DNA from: Synergistaceae bacterium
Lineage (GTDB): Bacteria; Synergistota; Synergistia; Synergistales; Aminithiophilaceae
Direction of reading: 5' to 3'
DNA length: 64,000 nt
NCBI GenBank assembly: GCA_016756725.1
Contig: JAESII010000004.1
Location: forward strand, 62,001-126,000
In this document: in pieces, positions 9,235-16,170 of the stretch
Numbering within the stretch: the stretch's first letter is position 1
Layout: each line of letters starts with the position of its first letter
Notes under the pieces: model-generated
What the model was told of the DNA's origin: nothing
Database searches by the model: none
What the model saw: only the letters and a program-made list of their open reading frames with translations
Position numbers and translations under genes: made by a program

Positions 9235-9385
9235 CGTTGACCTCCTTTGAACGATTTCCACTGCATATAGAAAACCCACCCCGTTGAACCGGAGTCCACG
9301 CCGCAAGGCAACAGACAAGGGGAAGATCAATTTCAAAAGAAGTCAAAAAGAACCCTTCTGGCGCAGCGATGGCCTTAAAAACATG

Positions 9386-9391
9386 TATAAT
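9386..9391 (+). promoter_or_regulatory. Perfect -10 hexamer upstream of hom
   Basis: TATAAT lies 62 bp before the hom start codon; a matching -35 is not obvious. Confidence 0.4.
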
Positions 9392-9452
9392 GACCTCCAC
9401 TACTACCATAACAGAATCCCCTGGGCAGGGGAACGACTCGGGAGGGATATTG

Positions 9453-10463
9453 ATGTGGAAAATCGGACTTATCGGGTGCGGCAACGTCGGTCTCGGCCTG
9501 CTTCGCATCCTTGAGGCCAAGAAAGAGAGCCTCAGGGAACGGTACGGCTTCACCTTCACCGTGACGGGCGTCGTCGACCCCTTTCGGGGATCGGTGGGAA
9601 ACGAGGAGGGGCTGGACCTCAAGGCACTCCTCGAAGCCGCTGACGCGAAGGCTTCCCTCGACGGCCTGGGAGAGGCCATCGACCTGGACTGGCTTCTTCA
9701 GGGCCGGGCCGACGTGATCGTCGAGGCGACGCCGACGAACCTCCACGACGGCATGCCCGGGCTGGGACACATCCGCCGGGCCCTCGAGGCGGGCTGTCAC
9801 GTCGTCAGCACCAACAAGGGCCCCGTCTCGCTGGCCCTTCCCGAGCTGGAGGCCCTGGCCCGCTCCAAGGGGGTCCAGTACCGCATCGAAGGCGTTCTCC
9901 TCAGCGGGACGCCGGCCATCAACCTGGCCCAGGAGGCGCTGGCGGGCTGCGACATCCTCTCCGTTCAGGGCATCGTCAACGGCACGACCAACTTCATCCT
10001 GACCCGCATGGAAGAGGGAGCCGACTATCAGGCCGCCCTCTCCGAAGCCCAGGAGCTGGGCTATGCCGAGACGGACCCCACCGCCGACGTCGAGGGGTGG
10101 GACGCCGCCGTCAAGGCTCAGGTGATGGCCAACGTCTTCCTGGGCGAGGCCCTGACGGTGAGCGACGTGGACCGGCAGGGAATCACCCACCTCAAACCGG
10201 CCGACATCGAAGCCGCCAGGAGCCGGGGACGGCGGGTGAAGCTCATCGCCAAGGTGGAGCGCTCCGGCGGAGCCGTCAGGGCGACGGTGACACCGACGGA
10301 GCTCCCCCTGGACCATCCCCTGGCGGGCGTCTCGGGAGCCGTCAACGCCCTGACCTACGAGACGGACCACCTCGGCGAGGTGACCATCATCGGCCCCGGA
10401 GCGGGACGGGTCGAGACCGGCCAGGCCCTTCTTGTCGATCTTTTGGCCCTGAACCGGCACTAG
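9453..10463 (+). CDS. hom: Homoserine dehydrogenase without ACT domain
   Basis: NAD(P)H-dependent reduction of aspartate semialdehyde to homoserine, the branch point to threonine and methionine. The Rossmann motif GLIGCGNVGLGLL is at the N terminus and the catalytic signature GIVNGTTNFILTRM, then TDPTADVEGWDAAVK, lies in the middle. The protein is 336 residues and ends after the substrate domain, so the C-terminal ACT domain that mediates threonine feedback in longer homologues is absent. ATG at 9453 has GGAGGGA upstream; the longer upstream frame is not supported. It stands alone, with no aspartate kinase or threonine genes beside it. Confidence 0.92.
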   Translation: MWKIGLIGCGNVGLGLLRILEAKKESLRERYGFTFTVTGVVDPFRGSVGNEEGLDLKALLEAADAKASLDGLGEAIDLDWLLQGRADVIVEATPTNLHDGMPGLGHIRRALEAGCHVVSTNKGPVSLALPELEALARSKGVQYRIEGVLLSGTPAINLAQEALAGCDILSVQGIVNGTTNFILTRMEEGADYQAALSEAQELGYAETDPTADVEGWDAAVKAQVMANVFLGEALTVSDVDRQGITHLKPADIEAARSRGRRVKLIAKVERSGGAVRATVTPTELPLDHPLAGVSGAVNALTYETDHLGEVTIIGPGAGRVETGQALLVDLLALNRH

Positions 10464-10487
10464 GCTCTGCCACCGCTCCCGCAAAGG

Positions 10488-10524
10488 CGGACAGGGGGGC
10501 GCGACCGACGCGCCCCCCTGTCCG
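10488..10524. terminator. Bidirectional terminator between hom and the GGDEF gene
   Basis: A 16-bp perfect GC-rich stem (10488-10503 with 10509-10524) with a 5-nt loop sits between convergent genes. T tracts are poor on both sides. Confidence 0.7.
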
Positions 10525-10531
10525 TTCCGGC

Positions 10532-11386
10532 TCAGCTCTGTCCGGAGCTGACGACGACGCGGTTTCTCCCCCCCGCCTTGGCCTGATAGAGGGCCCCGTC
10601 GGCCCGGGCCACCATCTCGTGAACGGCCTCGCCCAGACGCAGCTGGGCCACGCCGAAACTGGCCGTCAGAAAGAGCTCGGGACGGAAGGAGATGCCCTCA
10701 AGGGTTCTCCGGAGCCTTTCAGCGAAACGGCGCGCCTCATCGCCGGAGATGGCGGGACAGACGACGAGAAACTCCTCGCCGCCCCAGCGGCCGGGGAAGT
10801 CGGTGGCCCGGCTCTGTTCCCGAAGGAAACGTCCCATCGACGCCAGGACAAAATCGCCCACGGGGTGACCGTAGTCGTCATTGACCCGCTTGAAGTGATC
10901 GAGGTCGATCATGATCACCGAAAGGGGGGAGCCGTAACGGCCGGCACGCTCGACCTCGACGGCCAGAGTTCTGTCGAGATAGCGGCGGTTCCAGAGGCCC
11001 GTCAGCTCGTCCCTTTCGGACAGATCCCTGAGCTGAGCGGCATAGTCCTCGACCTGAGCCACGTTGGACTGGACGAGGGAGATCATGGCGCAGACGCCCT
11101 CGGCGATGGCGCCGATCTCGGAGGAGCGGTCACGGCGGAGAACGGCCATTCTCTCATAGAGGCCGTCCAGGGGCAGCGTCTTGCCGGCATAGGCCCCGAG
11201 GCTGGAGACGATTTGTCGGTAGGGGACAAACTGCCTCCCCAGGAAGAGGAGGAGGAAGAGGAAGGTCCCGGCCGAGACGGTCAGGCCGGCGAGGAGGAGA
11301 AAACGGCGCAGCTCCCGGAGGTCACGGGAGCCCCTGTCCTCGAAAAAGACGAGGGTCAGGGCCCCGAAAGGCGTCTCGATCGGCAT
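10532..11386 (-). CDS. GGDEF diguanylate cyclase part (downstream frame)
   Basis: Makes cyclic di-GMP from two GTP. The frame has a short extracytoplasmic strand (ETPFGALTLVFFEDRG), a TM helix about residues 28-48, a linker, and a complete GGDEF domain from about residue 120 with DELTGLWNRR, the active-site loop GRWGGEEF and an inhibitory-site RATD five residues before it. The beginning looks like the last strand of a Cache domain, and the frame starts inside the end of the upstream Cache frame (11356-12009), 31 bp overlap in a different phase. I read the pair as one Cache-TM-GGDEF protein split by a frameshift, or as two coupled polypeptides if the sequence is correct. Confidence 0.82.
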   Translation of the reverse strand: MPIETPFGALTLVFFEDRGSRDLRELRRFLLLAGLTVSAGTFLFLLLFLGRQFVPYRQIVSSLGAYAGKTLPLDGLYERMAVLRRDRSSEIGAIAEGVCAMISLVQSNVAQVEDYAAQLRDLSERDELTGLWNRRYLDRTLAVEVERAGRYGSPLSVIMIDLDHFKRVNDDYGHPVGDFVLASMGRFLREQSRATDFPGRWGGEEFLVVCPAISGDEARRFAERLRRTLEGISFRPELFLTASFGVAQLRLGEAVHEMVARADGALYQAKAGGRNRVVVSSGQS

Positions 11387-12009
11387 CCGATGCCCTTCGC
11401 CAGGGCGAGGCTGCCTGGAGGCTCATCGCCGGTCAAGATCACTTCGGGGATGTGAACGAAGGAGTCGAGAAAGGAGGCCGTGACGAAGCGGGCCACGGCG
11501 ACATAGCCGACGGTTTCGTCCCTGTGGTTTTCGACGGGCCTGCAGACGAGCAGGGCCCGGCGCCCGTCGGTGACGGCGGGGCCGACAAAGTCGCCCTTCG
11601 CGCAGGCCTGCTGAAAGAAGTCCCTATCGCCCAGGTCGTCGCCGAAGCGGAATTCGTCGGGCTGACGGGCGAGGACGAGGCCGTCGCCGTCGAGGAAGAA
11701 GATGGTGTCGGCCTCGCCGATGAAAGAAAGAGCCCAGTCGGAAAGGAGTTCGTTGTCGGCGGCGGCGAGGGCCGCGGCGATCTCCCGGGGCTTGGCGAGG
11801 CTGTGGGCGAGCCCCTGAAGGCGCAGGACCGCTTCCTCCAGGTGGTGCCTCACGGCCTCGACGGTGACGTCCCGACGGTCGGCCAGGAACCTTTCGTAGG
11901 TGCCGATGACCCGTTCAAGCCCGTAGAGGGAGGCCAGGCTCAAGACGACGAAAGGCACGAGGAGGACGACGTAGAGTTTGGCCTTGAGGGAATGGGTCTT
12001 AAAAGACAT
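11356..12009 (-). CDS. Membrane Cache-type sensor part (upstream frame of split cyclase)
   Basis: Starts with SFKTHSLKAKLYVVLLVPFV, a cytoplasmic tail and TM helix, followed by a periplasmic single-Cache-like domain with IFFLDGDGLVLAR and FGDDLGDRDFFQQA. The last eleven residues (IGCRSRRLSGP) do not fit the fold, while the overlapping frame supplies the expected final strand and second TM helix. A natural fused reading would leave this frame after GDEPPGSL. ATG at 12009 has GGAGG upstream and overlaps the end of the PhnD-like gene by 11 bp, so the genes form an operon. Whether the break is biological, programmed or a sequencing error cannot be told here. Confidence 0.7.
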   Translation of the reverse strand: MSFKTHSLKAKLYVVLLVPFVVLSLASLYGLERVIGTYERFLADRRDVTVEAVRHHLEEAVLRLQGLAHSLAKPREIAAALAAADNELLSDWALSFIGEADTIFFLDGDGLVLARQPDEFRFGDDLGDRDFFQQACAKGDFVGPAVTDGRRALLVCRPVENHRDETVGYVAVARFVTASFLDSFVHIPEVILTGDEPPGSLALAKGIGCRSRRLSGP

Positions 12010-12859
12010 GGGCCAGGGCCTCCCGGGCCGAATCGTAGAAGGCGTCGTCGCGGACACTGAATCCGGCCGCCGGCCAGCTCAGGTGACGCCACATCTCCTC
12101 CAGAAAGGGATGATCGGCGGGGATGGCCGTCAGGACGCGGCGGTAGAGCTCGCGCCTCTGCTGCGGCACATGAGAGGCGGCGACGAGGGCGCTCAGGGGA
12201 ATGGGGTCGGAGGCGGCGAGGACGGCGAAGAGGTCCCCCCTCTCGCGGCGGGCCTTGACGAGGATCCCCTCCGAGACGGCACCGACGTCGACGGCCCCGG
12301 AAAGAAGGGCTTCGATGACCCGGTCGTGGCGACGGAGGAAGAAGACCTTGCGGAAGTGGCTCCTTTCGTCGATGCCGAGGCGGCAGAGCATGAGCCTCGG
12401 GTAGACACAGCCCGACGTCGACAGGGGGTCGGTGAAGGCCAGGATCTTGCCCCGGGCCTCTTCGAGGGACGCGATCCCGCTTCGCTTCAGGGTCACGAGG
12501 AGGGCCCTGTAGTGGTCGGTCACCTCGCCGGTGGTCCTGTCCCGTTCCATATAGGTGACGAGATAGCCCACCTGGGGCATCTCGTCGGTGAGGCGGACGT
12601 AACTGGCCGTGTTGAGCCAGGCCAGGTCGAGGGAACCTTCGCGGAGACGGTCGGCGAGCTCCCGGTAGTCGCGGGCCACCGAAAGGAGGATCTCATCGCC
12701 CGTCGCCTCCTCCAGATAGGAGACGAGCCCCACGAGAGCCTGCTCCAGGGAGGCCGGGTCGGCGGCAGGCATGACGCCGAAACGGACGACCTCCGCCGAC
12801 GCCGACGGGGGAGACAGCACCAGAAGGAACGTCAGGAGAAAGAAAAGGCAATGCCCCAC
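11999..12859 (-). CDS. PhnD-like periplasmic binding protein
   Basis: Solute-binding protein of the phosphate/phosphite/phosphonate (PhnD) superfamily, 286 residues. Signal peptide with hydrophobic core CLFFLLTFLLVLS and probable cleavage after SASA; the mature part has the family features VRFGVMPAADP, LDLAWLNTASYVRL, KILAFTDPLSTSG and SGAVDVGAVSEG. GTG start at 12859 has a GGTGAGG site; a TTG at 12874 is possible. No ABC permease or ATPase is adjacent; instead it overlaps a Cache/GGDEF gene pair, so it may act as the periplasmic ligand sensor for a cyclic-di-GMP system rather than in uptake. The ligand is unknown. Confidence 0.83.
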   Translation of the reverse strand: MGHCLFFLLTFLLVLSPPSASAEVVRFGVMPAADPASLEQALVGLVSYLEEATGDEILLSVARDYRELADRLREGSLDLAWLNTASYVRLTDEMPQVGYLVTYMERDRTTGEVTDHYRALLVTLKRSGIASLEEARGKILAFTDPLSTSGCVYPRLMLCRLGIDERSHFRKVFFLRRHDRVIEALLSGAVDVGAVSEGILVKARRERGDLFAVLAASDPIPLSALVAASHVPQQRRELYRRVLTAIPADHPFLEEMWRHLSWPAAGFSVRDDAFYDSAREALAHVF

Positions 12860-12925
12860 CGCCTCACCCCCCAAGAGGTTGTATCCTTTTAAAAGTATAG
12901 TTTTTTGTCTTCTGCCTGTCTACCC

Positions 12926-14209
12926 TCAGGCTCGCGGTCCGCGCAATACGCGCAGGGCCTTGCCGCCGTTGCGCTCCAGCGTTCCCGGAGGAAGGAGCTC
13001 CACCTCGGAGCGGATCGTCGTCACCGTCTGGATCGACTTGACGGCCTTCCGCGCCAGGGAAGCGACGGCCTCGGAGGAGAGGGGAAACTCGGTCTCGCAG
13101 ACGACCTTGAGCTCCTTCATGGTCCCCTCCTCGACGACCTGAAGCTGGTAATGGAGGGCCAGGCCCTCGACGCGACTCAGAGCGATCTCAATCTGAGAGG
13201 GAAAGACGTTGACGCCGCGGATGATGAGCATGTCGTCGCAGCGGCCCTTGATCCGCTCCAGCCGCGGCTCTCCGCAGCCGCAGGGACAGTCGGCGCCCAG
13301 AAGGCGGGAGAGGTCGCGGGTCCGGTAGCGGATGACGGGCAGGGCCTCCTTGGTGAGGGTCGTGATGACCACCTCGCCGGGAACCCCCTCGGGAAGGACC
13401 TCTCCCGTCTCGGGGTCGACGATCTCTATGAGGAAGTGACCGGGATCGAAGTGCAGGCCCGACCGTTCGGGACATTCCATGGCCACGCCGGGGCCGATGA
13501 CCTCGGAGAGACCGTAGGAGTCGAGGGCGACGATGCCCAGCCCCTCTTCGATGCGGCACCGCATCTCCTCCGTCCAGGCCTCGGCGCCGAAGATCCCCAG
13601 CCGCAGCGAGAGCCGGTCGGCCAGGTCCGAGGCGGCGATGACCTCAGCCAAATGAAGGGCGTAGGAGGGAGTGCTGGTGAAGACCGTCGTGGCCAGATCC
13701 TCCATGAGCAGAAGCTGCCTCTCCGTGAAGCCGCCTCCGGCGGGAACGACCATCGAACCGAGCCGCTCCGCCCCCCAGTGGAACCCCAGGGCGCCCGTGA
13801 AGAGGCCGTAACCGAGGATGACCTGAAAGACGTCCTCGTCGGTGACGCCGGCCACGGCCAGACGATGGGCCATCATGTCCGACCAAGTGGCGATGTCGCG
13901 CTCCGTGTAGGCCACGACGGTCGGTTTGCCCGTCGTGCCCGATGAGGCGTGGACCCGGACGACGTCCCGCCTGGCGCAGGCCAGAAGCCCCAGGGGGTAG
14001 TTCTCGCGCAGGTCCTCCTTCGTCGTGAAGGGAAGGGAGGCCAGATCATCGAGCCCCTTCACGTCTTCTGCGGTCATGCCCGCCTCCTCCATCTTTCTCC
14101 GGTAGGGAGTCACACGGCTCCAGAGGCGCTCCACGAGGCCCCTCAGAGCCTCGTCTCGGTTTTTCTCCTTGACGGTGGACAAGCTGGTACAGGTCGCTTT
14201 GTTCATCAT
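12926..14209 (-). CDS. paaK: Phenylacetate-CoA ligase family (aryl-CoA ligase)
   Basis: Adenylate-forming enzyme that activates phenylacetate or a related arylacetate to its CoA thioester with ATP. The P-loop motif HASSGTTGKPTVVAYTERD, the A5-like region FGAEAWTEEMR with DSYGLSEVIGPGVA, and the C-terminal GRCDDMLIIRGVNVFPSQIE match PaaK; 427 residues is typical. ATG at 14209 with AAAGGGG upstream. No aerobic phenylacetate (paaABCDE) genes are near, so in an anaerobe a role with indolepyruvate:ferredoxin oxidoreductase is more likely: either after aromatic amino acid oxidation or, in reverse, to rebuild aromatic amino acids from arylacetates. The upstream tyrosine-rich leader peptide (14311-14394) and terminator favour the biosynthetic direction. 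Confidence 0.9.
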   Translation of the reverse strand: MMNKATCTSLSTVKEKNRDEALRGLVERLWSRVTPYRRKMEEAGMTAEDVKGLDDLASLPFTTKEDLRENYPLGLLACARRDVVRVHASSGTTGKPTVVAYTERDIATWSDMMAHRLAVAGVTDEDVFQVILGYGLFTGALGFHWGAERLGSMVVPAGGGFTERQLLLMEDLATTVFTSTPSYALHLAEVIAASDLADRLSLRLGIFGAEAWTEEMRCRIEEGLGIVALDSYGLSEVIGPGVAMECPERSGLHFDPGHFLIEIVDPETGEVLPEGVPGEVVITTLTKEALPVIRYRTRDLSRLLGADCPCGCGEPRLERIKGRCDDMLIIRGVNVFPSQIEIALSRVEGLALHYQLQVVEEGTMKELKVVCETEFPLSSEAVASLARKAVKSIQTVTTIRSEVELLPPGTLERNGGKALRVLRGPRA

Positions 14210-14249
14210 GATCTACCCCTTTCAAGATTGACGGCCCGAGGCGGTCCGC

Positions 14250-14289
14250 AAAAAAAGGGGTTCCCGCTCACTGCTGAGCGGGAACCCCT
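14250..14289 (-). terminator. Intrinsic terminator between leader peptide and paaK
   Basis: A perfect 15-bp stem (14275-14289 with 14256-14270) with a 4-nt loop, followed on the minus strand by seven T. It lies 21 nt beyond the leader peptide stop and 40 nt before paaK, the position expected of an attenuator. An alternative helix can form between 14343-14333 in the leader frame and 14288-14278 in the terminator's first arm: 10 of 11 bases pair, which would destroy the terminator. Confidence 0.88.
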
Positions 14290-14310
14290 GGAAGGCCGGG
14301 ACAAGCGCGC

Positions 14311-14394
14311 CTAGGCGCCGGACCGATCCCCTGGGGATCCCGCGCTGCCGTAGGCGTAATAATAGACGTCGCTGGTGAGGAAAAGTGCGTTCAT
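14311..14394 (-). CDS. Tyrosine-rich 27-residue leader peptide
   Basis: A 27-codon frame with an excellent ribosome site (GGAGG 8 nt before the ATG at 14394). Residues 9-16 are DVYYYAYG: codons 11, 12, 13 and 15 are tyrosine. The promoter at 14433-14461 would place the RNA start about 30 nt upstream. The codons just after the tyrosines (18-21) contain the sequence able to pair with the first arm of the terminator at 14250-14289. This is the arrangement of an amino-acid attenuator: a ribosome stalled for charged tRNA-Tyr leaves the antiterminator free, while complete translation masks it. A function as a secreted or sensing peptide cannot be excluded. Confidence 0.8.
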   Translation of the reverse strand: MNALFLTSDVYYYAYGSAGSPGDRSGA

Positions 14395-14432
14395 CGTTCA
14401 ACCTCCACGGTAATTCCATGCCATTTCGTAAG

Positions 14433-14461
14433 GGTATACCACGGCATCGCCAAAAGGTCAA
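14433..14461 (-). promoter_or_regulatory. Sigma-70 type promoter for the leader peptide and paaK
   Basis: On the minus strand TTGACC (14461-14456) and TATACC (14438-14433) are separated by exactly 17 bp, about 39 bp before the leader ATG at its nearest edge. Confidence 0.6.
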
Positions 14462-14580
14462 TGAGGCATCGCGAAATCGGCAGCCGCCCCTTCAAGAAGG
14501 GGTTCATCACCGGCGGCCCTCTTTATCCCGATCTCATCTGCATTGACTTTGGTTCGAATCATTTTTTGCGCCTTTCCCCA

Positions 14581-14586
14581 TATAAT
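14581..14586 (+). promoter_or_regulatory. -10 hexamer for the response regulator gene
   Basis: TATAAT lies 54 bp ahead of the start at 14641; no good -35 at the normal distance, so an activator may be needed. Confidence 0.4.
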
Positions 14587-14640
14587 GGGATCTCGTGGAT
14601 CATTAAACGCGACACGCCGCACCAGAAGGGAGGTCAAGGA

Positions 14641-15345
14641 ATGAATCGCCTCAAGGTTCTCTTCGCCGAACCCGATCCCATGCTCTGCCGCATCTACGAA
14701 CAGCTGATCGACGATCTTTCCGGTTACCGCTCGGCCGGTTCGGCCGGAAGCGGCCCCGAGCTCCGCGCCGCCCTTGAGCGCGAACCGGTCAATCTCGTCT
14801 TCCTCGACATCGCCTTGCCCGACCTGAAGGGCCTCGAAGGCTTTCTGCAGATGCGATCGGCCTTCAACCGGTCCGACTTCATCATCCTCTCCTCCGAGAG
14901 GGACCCCGAAACCGTCCGGGGAGCCATCTGCTCCGGGGCCTTCGACTACCTTATCAAACCCTTCGACTGGAAGAGGCTCAAACGGGCCCTCGACGCCTAC
15001 GGCGACTACCACAATGGCCTCACGGGGCGGACACGGCCCTGGCGCCAGGAGGACCTGGACCGCCTTCTGGGTTTCCGCGAACGGCTTTTCGAGAGCAAGG
15101 GAACGCCCAAGGGCTTTCAGGAATCGGTGCTCCAGGCCGTGGCCCAGGTCCTGGCCGAAGCGGGAGACCCTCTTTCGGCCGCTGAAGTCGGCCGCCATCT
15201 GGGCATCTCAAGGTCCTGCGCCAGACGCTATCTGGAACTTCTCTTGGATCGGGGCGAAATTTCCCTGAAATTCCGACCGACGACGGTGGGGAGGCCGGAG
15301 AAACGCTATTTCTCCTCTCATTTTCGGTGTCAAAAGGAAGCATAA
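14641..15345 (+). CDS. CitB/DcuR-type response regulator
   Basis: A 234-residue two-component response regulator. The receiver domain spans about residues 1-120, with phosphoacceptor Asp in NLVFLDIALPD, a switch Ser in LSSERD and Lys in DYLIKPFDW. The C-terminal third has a helix-turn-helix (AEVGRHLGISRSCARRYLELL) followed by a winged region ending GRPEKRYF, the layout of CitB/DcuR/MalR regulators of carboxylate metabolism. ATG at 14641 has GGGAGG upstream. No kinase is adjacent; the TRAP dicarboxylate-type operon begins 330 bp downstream and is the likely target. A related regulator with a kinase lies at 18740-20724. Confidence 0.9.
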   Translation: MNRLKVLFAEPDPMLCRIYEQLIDDLSGYRSAGSAGSGPELRAALEREPVNLVFLDIALPDLKGLEGFLQMRSAFNRSDFIILSSERDPETVRGAICSGAFDYLIKPFDWKRLKRALDAYGDYHNGLTGRTRPWRQEDLDRLLGFRERLFESKGTPKGFQESVLQAVAQVLAEAGDPLSAAEVGRHLGISRSCARRYLELLLDRGEISLKFRPTTVGRPEKRYFSSHFRCQKEA

Positions 15346-15674
15346 TCGCCCAAAAGGGTGTAGAAATTGCGCCGGCCCCAGGAGACTGAGTAGAATCGGT
15401 GACGGTCGACCGACAGGTCAAGTCCGCCCCGACGTCCGCAGACATCAGCCCCTTCCCGCTGACAACAGGTTTCTTCAAAAGGATCGACCGAAAGACCGCT
15501 GAACGACCTTCGCGTGATCAAGGCCTCCTTTTGGTGTGGCCTTCCCCCCGTCCCGAGAGATCCTGTCCGCATTCTTGAGGAGGGATGACCTGTAAAAGCC
15601 GGCTGCTTCTCCGCTTCCCTCTGAAACGCCTGGAAGGTCTTGGACCGCCTATCAACCGCTGGAGGAGGAACGTC
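15346..15674 (+). other. Intergenic region upstream of the dctQMP operon
   Basis: About 330 bp with no gene I can support. An AAGGCC/GGCCTT pair around 15520-15545 could form a weak hairpin at the end of the response regulator transcript. A start-codon frame from 15585 runs into dctQ but has no ribosome site. No clear sigma-70 promoter was found; the region probably holds the operator of the adjacent regulator. Confidence 0.4.
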
Positions 15675-16157
15675 ATGGAACGATTCGGGAAAATGATCTC
15701 CCTGCTGCTTCTGCCCCTCGTCGTCATCATCGTCTACAGCGCCCTCAAGGCCTATCTGCTGAACGATACGCCCATCTGGACCTTCGAGATCTCCCTCTTT
15801 CTCTACGGACTCTTCTTCATGCTCGGCGCCGCCTACACCCACAAGGAAAAGAAGCACGTCGCCGTCGACGTGTTGACCCACTACGTCTCCCCCAGGACAG
15901 GGCGCATTCTCGCCATCATTGCCGAACTCGTCGTCTTCCTCGTGGCCCTGGCCATCCTCTGGGTGAGCGTTCCCGGAGCGTGGCGCTCCTTCCTCATGAA
16001 GGAACGGTCGACCCATCAGACTCCCTTCAACCCCCAGGTCTGGTGGTTCCGCTGGGTCATTCCCATCTCCTGCGCCCTCATTTCCTGGCAGGCCTTCAGG
16101 GACATGATCGCCCTGATCCTCTCCCGGCCCGAAAAGACGGGCCTGGAAGGCAAGTAA
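15675..16157 (+). CDS. dctQ: TRAP transporter small permease (DctQ)
   Basis: Small membrane subunit of a tripartite ATP-independent periplasmic transporter, which uses an ion gradient and a binding protein to import carboxylates. 160 residues with four predicted TM helices: about 8-27, 40-60, 84-106 and 128-150. The conserved motif is EISLFLYGLFFMLGAAYTHKE. ATG at 15675 with GGAGGAGG upstream; the longer frame adds thirty hydrophilic residues without support. It is 13 bp before dctM. Confidence 0.88.
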   Translation: MERFGKMISLLLLPLVVIIVYSALKAYLLNDTPIWTFEISLFLYGLFFMLGAAYTHKEKKHVAVDVLTHYVSPRTGRILAIIAELVVFLVALAILWVSVPGAWRSFLMKERSTHQTPFNPQVWWFRWVIPISCALISWQAFRDMIALILSRPEKTGLEGK

Positions 16158-16170
16158 GGAGGCAAGGTCC

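Noticed and set aside
7042-9240. Plus-strand frame of about 730 codons opposite the chemoreceptor
   Set aside because: Composition is that of a codon shadow, and the minus strand has an intact chemoreceptor with all domains.
14222-14461. 79-codon minus-strand frame across the paaK leader
   Set aside because: It runs through the terminator in another phase; the 27-codon frame has the ribosome site and the Tyr run.
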